DNA of 64,000 bases from Chloroflexota bacterium (lineage in GTDB: Bacteria; Chloroflexota; Dehalococcoidia; Tepidiformales; Tepidiformaceae): NCBI GenBank assembly GCA_026705605.1, contig JAPPAK010000001.1:62001-126000 (forward strand), read 5' to 3'. Below are positions 1 through 9,554 of this stretch, in pieces. Below the pieces are notes generated by a model, which ran no database searches, was not told the DNA's origin, and saw only the letters and a program-made list of their open reading frames with translations. Position 1 is the first letter of the stretch. Each line of letters begins with the position of its first letter. The translations under genes and the position numbers were made by a program.

Positions 1-1114
1 GTTCGGGGCGGCCCCAGTAGCAGCCAGTTGCCAACAGGGCGACCGTCCGCTCTGAAAGGGTGCCGAACCGTCTAAACCGTGCGGCAACCTCCTCGGCGGT
101 GTTGTTCTCCTGCGCTGCGACCTCTTCCACCGTCAGGTGGGAGACCAACTCTTCAGTCGCCTCCCGCATGAAGTCATGGAGTCGGATCCGATGCCGTTCC
201 TCTGTCAGGTACCGCTTAAGGGTCTCGACGGCCGCCTGTGTCTCCATGGGGTGTCGCTGACCGCTGGCGTGGATGCCGGTGACCCGCTCCTCCAGTCCGA
301 CAAAGAAGGAGTCGGCGTCGCGGATGGTCACCAGCTGGGCCGCCCGGTTCTCCGCGACTGGCTTTGCATCGTCGTTGAGGTCACCCCGGGTGCACCAGTA
401 CGTTGTGAAGCGTCGGGACTTGCACCGGTCGAGAGCACTACGCAGCGCTTTGTCGTGCTCCCCTGACCAGCCGCAGACGATCAGGCCGTACTCGTCGAAA
501 ACCCTGTCGAGTAGCCTGTCCACTGCAGGGTCGTACTCTGCGAGTTCCTCCGCCGAGTTCTTGATGCGGGTATCGAGGTAGTCCCCGTGAACCTTGATGA
601 CGGTGCAGGGGTTGTGGGCTAGTGGGGGAGCCCCTTCGATCTGGTCTGGTGTCGCGATCACCACGGGACGTACCCCTGCGTCCTCGAGCGCCAGTTCAAG
701 GAGTTTGTCGAAGTTCGCGGTGACAACCACGCGGATCCAACCGGCCGCCACAAGGTCCGCGATCGCGCGGTGAGCCCGAGTCGGAGTCTTCTTGCCGTCA
801 TCGCGTTCCTCAGCTGTCGGCTCAAAGTACCCCTTCAACAGGGCCCGGCGCTCCGCCGGTGTGGGAGCAACTGCCGGGAGGAGGCTTGAATACTCTGGGG
901 CCTCGCCATGAGTCGCTTGGTACCAATCCTCGGGGTCGGCCTTAGGGTCGACGCCGGCGGCCTCGGCGAGCCTGCCAGCCAAGCGCCGCACGACTTCGTG
1001 GCCTGTCGGAATGTCCGCGCTTCGCGACACGCCCGAGCCGAGGAGCAGTGCGTACACACCGGGGTTGGCCACGACGTTCATGGCAAGCGCCAACTCGGAA
1101 CTGATGGGTGTCAC
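1..1114 (-). CDS. SIR2-like domain protein (NADase/defence-type), truncated by left window edge
   Basis: Manual minus-strand translation is open from GTG 1114 (or ATG 1081) to base 1: VTPISSELALAMNVVANPGVYALLLGSGVSRSADIPTGHEVVRRLAG...VVVTANFDKLLELAL...VIKVHGDYLDTRI...YGLIVCGWSGEHDKALRSAL. SIR2-like GSGxS..IPTG, ANFD, KVHGD and GWS..HD motifs. Absent from ORF track because no stop lies in the window. Confidence 0.8.
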   Translation of the reverse strand, partial: MTPISSELALAMNVVANPGVYALLLGSGVSRSADIPTGHEVVRRLAGRLAEAAGVDPKADPEDWYQATHGEAPEYSSLLPAVAPTPAERRALLKGYFEPTAEERDDGKKTPTRAHRAIADLVAAGWIRVVVTANFDKLLELALEDAGVRPVVIATPDQIEGAPPLAHNPCTVIKVHGDYLDTRIKNSAEELAEYDPAVDRLLDRVFDEYGLIVCGWSGEHDKALRSALDRCKSRRFTTYWCTRGDLNDDAKPVAENRAAQLVTIRDADSFFVGLEERVTGIHASGQRHPMETQAAVETLKRYLTEERHRIRLHDFMREATEELVSHLTVEEVAAQENNTAEEVAARFRRFGTLSERTVALLATGCYWGRPE

Positions 1115-1152
1115 CAGGTCGATTGTAGGGCGGCTGGCGTCAGACGCAGCCC

Positions 1153-1461
1153 CTACCCCGCAAGCTCCCGTAGCAGCGACTCCGCCCGCTCCAGGCGCTC
1201 CAGGATGCCCCACTGGCCGTGGATGTTGAGCGTCATGTTGGCCGCGTTGCCGCGCACGCCTGCCACCCGGCCTCCCTCCCCCACGTCGCGCTGGTAGCGC
1301 GCTACCTCGTCCGACTCCGCCCCGAACGCCGCCGTCAGCACCTCGACCGTGCGTGCGTCCCACTGGTCGTACTCGAAGGGGTTGGGACCCGTGCCGCGCA
1401 GGCGCGGAATGAGCGCGATCTGCGCCTCGATGCGGGTCCGGTCGGCATCGCTTGCGGGCAT
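1153..1461 (-). CDS. Hypothetical protein
   Basis: ORF MPASDADRTRIEAQIALIPRLRGTGPNPFEYDQWDARTVEVL...; no recognised domain. Confidence 0.55.
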   Translation of the reverse strand: MPASDADRTRIEAQIALIPRLRGTGPNPFEYDQWDARTVEVLTAAFGAESDEVARYQRDVGEGGRVAGVRGNAANMTLNIHGQWGILERLERAESLLRELAG

Positions 1462-1471
1462 GCGCGGGATT

Positions 1472-1951
1472 CTACCCACGAGCGTCGCTAGCCGCCCGCG
1501 CCTCATCCCCGAGCGCGAGCGTCATGATGACCGCGTCCTCGCCGTCGGGGTAGTAGCGGCGGCGCTCCCCCACCTCCTCGAACCCGCAGCCCCGATAGAG
1601 AGCCCGCGCCGCCCCGTTCGAGGCGCGCACCTCCAGCGTGGCCGCCTCCGCCCCCAGCGTCCCCGCCAGCGCCACCAGCGCCGTGACCAGCCGCCGCCCG
1701 TGACCCCGCCGCCGCGCCTCCCCCGCCACCGCCAGCGACGTGATGTGCGCGTCGTCGGGCGCCAGCCAGAGGCTCCCCACCGCCACGACCTCACCCCCCA
1801 CCTCCAGCACCACCGCCCGCGTGCGCTCGTCCCCGAGCTCCTGCTGGCGCGCCTCCAGCGACCGCGACGGCAGATCGGACGCTTCCTCGATCGCCGCTAC
1901 GGCCGCGAGGTCGGCCTCCATCAGGGGGCGCAGGACGAACGGTTCGGACAT
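1472..1951 (-). CDS. GNAT family N-acetyltransferase (RimI-like)
   Basis: MSEPFVLRPLMEADLAAVAAIEEA...ITSLAVAGEARRRGHGRRLVTALVALA...EVRASNGAARALYRGCGFEEVGERRRYYPDGEDAVIM. Confidence 0.85.
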   Translation of the reverse strand: MSEPFVLRPLMEADLAAVAAIEEASDLPSRSLEARQQELGDERTRAVVLEVGGEVVAVGSLWLAPDDAHITSLAVAGEARRRGHGRRLVTALVALAGTLGAEAATLEVRASNGAARALYRGCGFEEVGERRRYYPDGEDAVIMTLALGDEARAASDARG

Positions 1952-2000
1952 GTCCCGATCGTAGCGCCGCTTTGACAACACTCCCCATGACGGGTTCCCT

Positions 2001-2636
2001 GTGACCATGCGCGCCCTCGTCATCGCCAACGGCGACCCGCCCTCCGCCGTGCTCCTCGAGGAGCTGCGTGAGGGCGCCGCGCTCGTCGTAGCCGCCGACG
2101 GGGGCGCCCGCAGCGCCCTTGCCCTCGACGTCATGCCCGATGTCGTCACGGGCGATCTCGACTCCATCGGCGACGCCCGCGACGCCATCCCCCCCGACCG
2201 CATCCGCCTCAACGCCGACCCGAACGGCACCGACCTCGAGAAGGCCGTTGCCCTCTGCCTCGACGAGGGCTGCGACGCCGTCGACATCATCGGCGGCGGC
2301 GGCGGTCGCGCCGACCACGCGCTCGCGAACCTCAGTGTCCTCGTGCGCTTCGGGCGGCGAGCGCGCGTGCGCATGGTCGACGAGCGCTTCGCCATCGAGC
2401 TCGTCGATGGCGAGGCCGAGGTCGATGGCCCCGAGGGCACGGTCGTCTCGCTCGTCGGCATCGGGCGCTGCGAGGGCGTCACAACCAGCGGCCTCCGCTG
2501 GGAGCTCGACAGCGCCACGCTCGACTTCAGCGCCTACGGCGTCCACAACGAGATCGCCACCTCCCCCGCCCGCGTCTCCGTGCGCTCCGGCGACCTTCTC
2601 CTCTTCCGCGGCCGCTGGGTCGAGCACCACGCCTGA
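2001..2636 (+). CDS. thiN: Thiamine pyrophosphokinase
   Basis: ALVIANGDPP...VVAADGGARSAL...PDVVTGDLDSI...NADPNGTDLEKAVALCL...IIGGGGGRADHALANL. Confidence 0.85.
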   Translation: MTMRALVIANGDPPSAVLLEELREGAALVVAADGGARSALALDVMPDVVTGDLDSIGDARDAIPPDRIRLNADPNGTDLEKAVALCLDEGCDAVDIIGGGGGRADHALANLSVLVRFGRRARVRMVDERFAIELVDGEAEVDGPEGTVVSLVGIGRCEGVTTSGLRWELDSATLDFSAYGVHNEIATSPARVSVRSGDLLLFRGRWVEHHA

Positions 2637-2712
2637 GCGCCCCGCCCCCTCGCGGCCAACAGACACCGCGCTACACTGCCCTTCCGCCCTCCCGGGCCGC
2701 GAGGAACTTGCC

Positions 2713-3942
2713 ATGGAAGCCACAACGCTGGCCGTCGCCGACAGCCCTACCCTGAGCCCCGAGATCAACGAGATCCGGCAGCGCACCTCCGCCATCGTCA
2801 CCGAGGAGATTATCCCCAACGAGAACCTCCTCCGACGCGACGCCCCCGATTCGGGCGAGCTGCGCGGGCGCATCCAGGAGCGCGTCAAGGCCGAGGGCCT
2901 GTGGGCCCCCCACCTGCCGATCGAGTACGGCGGCATGGGCGTCGGCTTCCTCGGCCACGCCTACATGAACGAGGTGCTCGCCTGGAGCCCCTTCTCCAAC
3001 CCCCTCTTCGGCGTCGTCGCCCCCGACTCGGGCAACCAGACGATCCTCATCAAGTACGGCACCGAAGAACAGAAGAAGCAGTGGCTCGAGCCCTCCATCC
3101 GGGGCGAGATACGCTCCTGTTACTCCATGACCGAGCCCGACCAGCCCGGTTCTGACCCCTACTCCATCCAGACCCGCGCCACCCGCGACGGCGACGAGTG
3201 GGTCATCAACGGGCGCAAGTGGTTCACCTCCGGCGCCCACCGCGCGGCCTTCGCCATCGTCATGTGCCGCACCGAGGAGGAGGACGGCGAGGGCGGCGTG
3301 CGCGACAAGATGACCCAGATCATCGTCCCCACCGACGCCCCCGGCTTCAACATCATCCGCAGCGTCCCCGTCTGGGGTCACGACGGCGACCACTGCGAGA
3401 TCGACTACGACAATGTGCGCGTGCCCGTCACCAACCAGCTCGGGCGTACCGGCTCAGGCCACCAGGCCGCCCAGGACCGCCTCGGCGCCGGCCGCGTCTT
3501 CCACTGCATGAACTCCGTCGGCCAGATGTGGCGCGCCTTCGACGTCATGATGCAGCGCGTCATGACCCGCAACGTCCACGGCGGTCCTATGCAGGACAAG
3601 CAGTTCATCCAGGGCTTCATCGCCGACTCCTACATCGACATCCAGTCCGCCCGTCTCATGACGATCCACTGCGCCGAGCGCATCGACGCCGGCGTGAACG
3701 CGCGCTCCGACATCTCCGCCATCAAGATCGCCGTGCCCGCCGCCTTCGAGCGCGTCGTCGACCGGGCCATCCAGGTCTACGGGGCGAAGGGCGTCTCCAC
3801 CGACACCCCCCTGGAGGGGATGTACCGCGGCGCCCGCACCCTGCGCATCCTCGACGGTCCCGACGAGGTGCACCGCATCGTCATCGCCAAGAACGTCCTC
3901 CGCCGCTACCGCGACGGCATGTCCTGGGACTTCGGGGCGTAG
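2713..3942 (+). CDS. Acyl-CoA dehydrogenase
   Basis: YGGMGVGFLGHAYMNEVL...SCYSMTEPDQPGSDP...WVINGRKWFTSGAHRA...ILDGPDEVHRIVIAKNVLRRY. Confidence 0.9.
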   Translation: MEATTLAVADSPTLSPEINEIRQRTSAIVTEEIIPNENLLRRDAPDSGELRGRIQERVKAEGLWAPHLPIEYGGMGVGFLGHAYMNEVLAWSPFSNPLFGVVAPDSGNQTILIKYGTEEQKKQWLEPSIRGEIRSCYSMTEPDQPGSDPYSIQTRATRDGDEWVINGRKWFTSGAHRAAFAIVMCRTEEEDGEGGVRDKMTQIIVPTDAPGFNIIRSVPVWGHDGDHCEIDYDNVRVPVTNQLGRTGSGHQAAQDRLGAGRVFHCMNSVGQMWRAFDVMMQRVMTRNVHGGPMQDKQFIQGFIADSYIDIQSARLMTIHCAERIDAGVNARSDISAIKIAVPAAFERVVDRAIQVYGAKGVSTDTPLEGMYRGARTLRILDGPDEVHRIVIAKNVLRRYRDGMSWDFGA

Positions 3943-3968
3943 GGCTCGGACCCCGCCGCGGGGGCGCC

Positions 3969-4376
3969 ATGGTGACCGAGTTCGCCGACGCACACGCGAT
4001 CGACGAGTTCGCGACGAGCGTCGGGGAGTGGCTCCTCATGCAGTGCTTCGGCTCGGTCGTGCCCGTCGCCTTCCGGCACTTCCTCTGGGAACCGCCCGGC
4101 GACTGGCGAACCGACCCGCCACACGTCGTAATCGAGCTCACGGTCGAGGATCCCCCGCCGCCCCCGGACAACTGGCGCTCCCTCCCGTTCGAGGAACAGG
4201 TCCGGGCCTGGCACTGGCCCGAAGCCGACACCGACGCCGCCGAGATGGCCGCCCTCGCCTACGCGCTGACCCAGGAGATCCCCGCCGGCCTCGCCCCCCT
4301 CCGCCCGGTGAGCGTCAAGTTCCTGGCACGCAGCGAGGCGGAAGGAAACGGCCGGCCAGCTGCAGGGCTCGATTGA
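3969..4376 (+). CDS. Hypothetical protein, paralog of next gene
   Basis: MVTEFADAHAIDEFATSVGEWLLMQCFGSVVPVAFRHFLWEPP...VIELTVEDPPPPPDNWRSLPFEE. Confidence 0.6.
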   Translation: MVTEFADAHAIDEFATSVGEWLLMQCFGSVVPVAFRHFLWEPPGDWRTDPPHVVIELTVEDPPPPPDNWRSLPFEEQVRAWHWPEADTDAAEMAALAYALTQEIPAGLAPLRPVSVKFLARSEAEGNGRPAAGLD

Positions 4377-4404
4377 TTCTGTACAATGGTGTAGGGAAGA
4401 AGCA

Positions 4405-4806
4405 ATGGTCATTCGGGCCCGCGACGAGCAGACGATTGAGGAGTTCGCCCAAACCGTGGGCGAGTGGCTGCTTGCTCAGCGCTTTGGCTCAATCGAGCCG
4501 GTTGCGTTTCGCCATTACCTCGGGGAACCCCCGCTCGACTCGACCGATGAGCTGCCGCAGCTGGTGATCGAACTCACCGTCGAAGATCCTCCCCCTCCTC
4601 CGTCCGATTGGCGCTCGCGTCCGATCGAGGAAGCCACGAAATTGCTGCTGTGGCCGGAGAAAGACATGGAGGCTGTAGAGAGTGCGGCGATCCAATACGC
4701 CCACGACCTCGGCCTCCCAGACGGGATCAGGCTGCGTTGGCCGCTGAGAGTGGTGTGCCTGGAGCGCTCGGGAGTTGAAAGGCTGCGGAAAACGGCTGGT
4801 AGATGA
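4405..4806 (+). CDS. Hypothetical protein, paralog of preceding gene
   Basis: MVIRARDEQTIEEFAQTVGEWLLAQRFGSIEPVAFRHYLGEPP...VIELTVEDPPPPPSDWRSRPIEE. Confidence 0.7.
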   Translation: MVIRARDEQTIEEFAQTVGEWLLAQRFGSIEPVAFRHYLGEPPLDSTDELPQLVIELTVEDPPPPPSDWRSRPIEEATKLLLWPEKDMEAVESAAIQYAHDLGLPDGIRLRWPLRVVCLERSGVERLRKTAGR

Positions 4807-4955
4807 CGCAGCCGCCGGAGCGTTCTCCGCGCCCGTCACCCATATCGCCCGACGACCTGCTCTAGCATGCAAGGACGGCAGCGCCTCACTACCCCTCCCT
4901 GATCTACTCGGGTGAAGCGCCTTCCTCCGAGGAGATTGCGCGCGTCCTCGCCGGG

Positions 4956-5417
4956 TTGCCTTACCCCTCGGAGGCTGACTTCCGGCGCGCCGTCTCGGCG
5001 TCCTACTTCGCTCTCTTTCACGCAGTCACCCTGCGTGTCTCGGCCCTGTTGGCGCCTGGAGCGCCTCGCTCCGAGCTCTATCGAAACGCTCGGCGGATTG
5101 CACACAGGCACATCAGGGGTGTCTCCCTTGCGGTAACCGACGCCGGTACGCCGTCGTTGCCCGACGACGACGTGGTCGCCCGTGTACGGAGCAATCAACC
5201 AGTTCGACTGGTCGCGGAAGCGTTCTGCCGCCTGAGCGATGAGCGACGGGATGCCGACTACGACCACTTTGCCGAGTTCACGCAGGATCGAGCACTGAGG
5301 GGGATCAACCTCGCAACCGATGCCGTGCGAGTCACCGAATCCCCCGCCTTCGCACGTAGCCAGGCGGCGCAGTCCTACATCGGCATGATTACCAGTCGAG
5401 CGCGGGACAGTTCCTAG
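4956..5417 (+). CDS. HEPN-domain-like protein
   Basis: PSEADFRRAVSASYFALFHAVTLRV...LSDERRDADYDHFAEFTQDRALRGINLATDAV; RDADYDH fits HEPN Rx4-6H. Frame stays open upstream of the TTG start, so the true start may be earlier. Confidence 0.6.
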   Translation: MPYPSEADFRRAVSASYFALFHAVTLRVSALLAPGAPRSELYRNARRIAHRHIRGVSLAVTDAGTPSLPDDDVVARVRSNQPVRLVAEAFCRLSDERRDADYDHFAEFTQDRALRGINLATDAVRVTESPAFARSQAAQSYIGMITSRARDSS

Positions 5418-5421
5418 CCCC

Positions 5422-6183
5422 CTACCCCGCGACTTCCTCCGCGAACGCCGCCAGCTCTCGCGCGAACGACTCCGGTTCCAGCAGCATCTGCACGTGGCTC
5501 GAGCGCATCTCGCGAGTGGGCCACCCCTGCTCGCCCGCTGTCGCCGCCGCTGTGTCGTACGTCGCCGAGAGGTGCACGTAGCCGACGGGCGCGTCGGGCC
5601 AGCTCGCCGGAACCGGGAGCGGCTCCTCCAGCACCTCGATCGGCGTCGGCCGCTTCCCGGCGAACACCGTCGAGTTCACGTCGGCCATGTTGTTCGGGGC
5701 CAGGGTGACCGCGTCTCGCAGCAGGTCCAGCGGCCACTCCCGCACGGTTTGCGTTGCCACTGCCCGTGGGGCGTGCGGGGCCAGCCGGCCACGCGGCAAG
5801 GACGCCTCGCCCGCCGCCAGCCGGAACTCCTCGATGTGCGCCTCGTCCGCGAACATGTCGAAGAGGCTCGCCCCGTCCTTCGGCAGGTCCGCATCGACCA
5901 GCACGTAGGCCGCCGGCCCGTCGATCTGCTCGCCCAGCTTCGGCAGCAGCGGACCGGCTCCCTCGTGTCCCACCAGCACCGCCTCGCTCGTATCCATCGA
6001 GACATCCGCCAGTTCCAGCGCGAACAGGTCGCAGTGGTGCTTCCAGTACGTGCCCTCGCGCATGGCCGGCGAGTTAAGCGCCGGGAGGACCACGGACGCG
6101 CCCAGCTTCCGCAGCTCGGCGGCCACGGGCACCCACGTAAACGGTCCGATCAGGGGTCCGTGCACCAGGATGAACGGTCTCAT
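5422..6183 (-). CDS. Alpha/beta hydrolase
   Basis: MRPFILVHGPLIGPFTWVPVAAELRKLGASVVLPAL...AVLVGHEGAGPLL. Confidence 0.75.
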   Translation of the reverse strand: MRPFILVHGPLIGPFTWVPVAAELRKLGASVVLPALNSPAMREGTYWKHHCDLFALELADVSMDTSEAVLVGHEGAGPLLPKLGEQIDGPAAYVLVDADLPKDGASLFDMFADEAHIEEFRLAAGEASLPRGRLAPHAPRAVATQTVREWPLDLLRDAVTLAPNNMADVNSTVFAGKRPTPIEVLEEPLPVPASWPDAPVGYVHLSATYDTAAATAGEQGWPTREMRSSHVQMLLEPESFARELAAFAEEVAG

Positions 6184-6261
6184 GGGATTACCTCCGTCAC
6201 CCGCGGGCGATGCGCGTGATTCTAGCGAGATTCCGCCCCCGATCGAGGGCGGATCGGGCCG

Positions 6262-6369
6262 CTAGCTGCGGCGCAGCCCCCAGCCTTCCGGCAGGAACGA
6301 CGACACGCCCAGCAGCACGCCAACCCCGACCAGGGCCCAGCCCGCACAGGCGAATCCGCAGAGTTCCAT
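6262..6369 (-). CDS. Putative 35-aa single-TM small protein
   Basis: MELCGFACAGWALVGVGVLLGVSSFLPEGWGLRRS; hydrophobic core, sits 4 bp downstream of the SDR gene. Confidence 0.35.
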   Translation of the reverse strand: MELCGFACAGWALVGVGVLLGVSSFLPEGWGLRRS

Positions 6370-6373
6370 TTCC

Positions 6374-7276
6374 CTACTCCTGCTTCTTGGCCTCGAAAGC
6401 GGCGCGCGTCTCGCGTACCGACCACCAGACCTCGGAGTTGTCGAGCGTCGTGATCTCGTCCCAGCGCGCTTCCACGTCGTCCGCGGTCGCGTCCGGGATC
6501 GCGACGCGCTCATTCTGCACGATCGCGGCCCGCCCGAAGGAGCCGCTGGCAGCGGTGATGATCATCCCGCTGGTCTCGCACGAGTCGCTGGCCATGTAGG
6601 TCACCGCTGGCGCCACCAGGTCCGGGCTCATCGCCGCCTGCTGCTCCGCCGACACCTCCCGCACCGAGGTCGTCATGCGTGTGGCCGCCCCGGGATTCAG
6701 GCAGTTCACCATCACGTTGTACTTGTCGCCTTCGAGCTTGGCGACGTTCATGAGCCCGATCAGACCCGCCTTCGCGGCGGCGTAGTTCGACTGCCCGAAG
6801 TTCCCCAGGAAGCCCGAGTTCGAGGTCGTCAGGATGACCCGCCCGTAGTGCTGCTGGCGGAAGACCGGCCAGGCGTGGTGCAGCAGGTTGTAGCCGCCGT
6901 TCAGGTGGACGGCGAGCACCTTCAGCCAGTCGGCCTCGGGCAGGTTGTGCAACGCGCGGTCGCGCAGGATGCCCGCGTTCGACACGAGAATGTCGAGGCG
7001 GCCCCACGTGTCGATCGCCTGCTTGATCATGTTGTAGGCGTCTTCGTAGCTGGTGACGTCGCCGGTGTTGGCGGCGGCGGTTCCGCCTGCCGCCTCGATC
7101 TCGCGCACCACGGACTCGGCCACGGAGATGTCCTCGTCCTCGCCGTCGAGGGTGCCGCCGAGGTCGTTGACGATGACCTTCGCGCCGTGCCGCGCGAGGT
7201 CCATGGCGATGCTTCGGCCGACTCCGCGGCCCGCGCCCGTGACGAGGGCGACGCGTTCGAGCAGTGAAACTGGCAA
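6374..7276 (-). CDS. SDR family oxidoreductase
   Basis: VALVTGAGRGVGRSIAMDLARHGAKVIVNDLGG...SNAGILRD...YAAAKAGLIGL. Confidence 0.88.
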   Translation of the reverse strand: MPVSLLERVALVTGAGRGVGRSIAMDLARHGAKVIVNDLGGTLDGEDEDISVAESVVREIEAAGGTAAANTGDVTSYEDAYNMIKQAIDTWGRLDILVSNAGILRDRALHNLPEADWLKVLAVHLNGGYNLLHHAWPVFRQQHYGRVILTTSNSGFLGNFGQSNYAAAKAGLIGLMNVAKLEGDKYNVMVNCLNPGAATRMTTSVREVSAEQQAAMSPDLVAPAVTYMASDSCETSGMIITAASGSFGRAAIVQNERVAIPDATADDVEARWDEITTLDNSEVWWSVRETRAAFEAKKQE

Positions 7277-7375
7277 GCCAGGCTCCTTATCCTGAAAGAG
7301 GGTTCAGCAGGGAAGGGTGACGCGAACTCGCGCCCCCGTCCAGCGTGGGCGCCAGTTCAAAGCGGAGGCCAGCGT

Positions 7376-8191
7376 ATGCCAGGCAGAGTCGAGGGCAAGG
7401 TCGCGATCGTCGTCGGAGCCGGCCAGACGCCGGGGGCTACCATCGGCAACGGACGCGCCACCGCCATCCTCCTCGCCCGCGAAGGCGCCGCCGTCGTCGT
7501 CGCCGACCGCGACCTCGCGTCCGCCGAAGAGACGGTCGCGATGATCGTGGAGGAAGGCGGAACCGCCGGCGCCTGTCAGGTCGACGCCACCAGCGAGGAG
7601 AGCCTCGCCGCCATGGTTGCCGAGACGCTGGCCCGCCACGGCGGCCTCGATGTCCTCCACAACAACGTCGGCGCCAGCGTCGGCGCGGGCGACGCCTCCC
7701 CCATGGAGATGACCGAGGAGGGCTTCGACAACATCGTCGCCCTCAACCTGAAGAGCCACTGGCTCGCCTCGCGACAGGCCATCCCCGCCATGCGCAAACG
7801 TGGCGGCGGCTCCATCGTCAACATCTCCTCGATGGCCGCGCGCCACGCCTACCCCTTCCTCGGCTACAAGGCCACCAAGACCGCCCTCCTCGCCCTCACC
7901 GAGCAACTCGCCGCCCAGCACGCCCGCGACAACATCCGGGTGAACGCCATCCTCCCCGGCGCCATGAACACCCCCATGGCCATCGAGCCGCGCGTCGCCG
8001 CCGGTGCCGACCGCGCCGAGCTCGTGGCGAAGCGCGACAGCCGTATTCCCCTCGGAGGCAAGATGGGCACCGGCTGGGATGTCGGCTACGCCGCCCTCTT
8101 CCTCCACTCCGACGAAGCCCGCTTCATCTCCGGCGTCTCCCTCCACGTCGACGGCGCCGAGCACGTCAGCGACAACGTCGCCGGCCAGTAG
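7376..8191 (+). CDS. SDR family oxidoreductase
   Basis: VAIVVGAGQTPGATIGNGRATAILLAREGAAVVVADRD...YKATKTALLALTEQLA. Confidence 0.88.
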   Translation: MPGRVEGKVAIVVGAGQTPGATIGNGRATAILLAREGAAVVVADRDLASAEETVAMIVEEGGTAGACQVDATSEESLAAMVAETLARHGGLDVLHNNVGASVGAGDASPMEMTEEGFDNIVALNLKSHWLASRQAIPAMRKRGGGSIVNISSMAARHAYPFLGYKATKTALLALTEQLAAQHARDNIRVNAILPGAMNTPMAIEPRVAAGADRAELVAKRDSRIPLGGKMGTGWDVGYAALFLHSDEARFISGVSLHVDGAEHVSDNVAGQ

Positions 8192-8194
8192 CCG

Positions 8195-9496
8195 CTACCC
8201 CGGCGTCTCCCCGCCGCTGGACCGCATGCGGCGCAGCGATGGCTGCGTCAGCAGCACCGCCACGCCGATGGCCACGAGCGCGAGCCCGCAGGCCACGAAC
8301 CACTCCCGCGACCCCCACACGTCCGACATCAGGCCCGCCAGCAGCCCTCCGAGGGGCATGCCCCCCGCCATGCTGAGCGTGTAGATGCTCATCACCCGCC
8401 CCATCACCGCATGTGGGGTGTTCGCCTGGATCAGGGTCAGGTTCAGGTTGGTGAAGAAGCCCGCGTTCCACCCCGTCGCGAACATGATCGCGAGCGACAG
8501 GTAGTACCAGAGCGACAACCCGAACGCCGCGTTGAGCGTCCCGCCGCAGACCAGCGTCACGATGAACCAGAGGCCCGCCCGGTCGAGCCGCGAGAAGGAC
8601 GCCAGCAGGAGCGAGCTCATCAGCATGCCCACGCCCATCGCCGTGAAGAACATGGAGGTCCGGAAGGGGCCGACCTCCAGCTCCTCCAGGGAGATCTTCG
8701 GCAGCAGCGTCATGAAGGTGCCGGCCATCACGAGCGCCGTCGTCAACAGCACCAGCATCAGCGTGCGGATTCCCGGGTGGCGGGCGACGAAGACGAGACC
8801 CTCGCGCACCTCCGCCAGCATGTGGCGCGGCGGACCGGTCCGGTCGACCGCCGGAACCCGCAGGGGCAGCAGCGCCAGCAGCCCGATCCCGAGCAGCACC
8901 GCCTGACCGGCGAACGCCATCCCCACGCCGCCCAGCGCGACCATTGCGCCGCCCATCGCCGGGCCCGCGATCATCGAGACGTTCTGGCTCAGGCTCATCA
9001 GCGTCACGGCGTTCAGCAGCTTCGAGGGCTCGACCAGCGAGGGCACGATCGCGACCCGCACCGGCTGCCCGAATGCGACCGTCGCGCCGAGGGTCATCGC
9101 GAGCCCCATCGTGATCGGCGTCGTCATCGCGTCGGCCCAGATCAGCGCCGCCGTCAGCAAAGTGATGGCGATCCCGCCGACCTGGCTCGCGAAGAGCAGC
9201 AGGCGCCGGTCGACGCGGTCCGCCAGCGCCCCCGCCGGCAGCCCGAAGACGAGGATGGGCAACCCCAGCGCGAAGATGATCAGCCCCAGCGCCTGCCCGG
9301 TGTCGAACAGCTCCAGCGCCAGCCACGTGAAGGCGAACTGGCGAAACGACTGCGAGAGCGCGAACGTCAGGTTGTTCGCCCAGAGCAGCGCGAAGTTGCG
9401 CGACTGGAACGCCGAGAACGTCTGCAGCGAGAGCCGCCGCTCCGAGCGCGGGGGCGCGGAGTCGGCCCGCGTTACCGTCGCCACGGAGCCCCGCAC
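8195..9496 (-). CDS. MFS transporter
   Basis: 12-TM-like hydrophobic protein, LPILVFGLPAGALADRVDRRLLLFASQ (MFS motif A-like). Confidence 0.85.
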   Translation of the reverse strand: MRGSVATVTRADSAPPRSERRLSLQTFSAFQSRNFALLWANNLTFALSQSFRQFAFTWLALELFDTGQALGLIIFALGLPILVFGLPAGALADRVDRRLLLFASQVGGIAITLLTAALIWADAMTTPITMGLAMTLGATVAFGQPVRVAIVPSLVEPSKLLNAVTLMSLSQNVSMIAGPAMGGAMVALGGVGMAFAGQAVLLGIGLLALLPLRVPAVDRTGPPRHMLAEVREGLVFVARHPGIRTLMLVLLTTALVMAGTFMTLLPKISLEELEVGPFRTSMFFTAMGVGMLMSSLLLASFSRLDRAGLWFIVTLVCGGTLNAAFGLSLWYYLSLAIMFATGWNAGFFTNLNLTLIQANTPHAVMGRVMSIYTLSMAGGMPLGGLLAGLMSDVWGSREWFVACGLALVAIGVAVLLTQPSLRRMRSSGGETPG

Positions 9497-9554
9497 CTGC
9501 GTCTGCCGAGCTTGGCCACGAGCAACCTGCTCTCGCCGGTGTCCAAGCGCTCCC

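Noticed and set aside
60-1059. Short plus- and minus-strand track ORFs in the first kilobase
   Set aside because: Overlapped by an open, motif-rich SIR2-like minus frame extending past the left edge.
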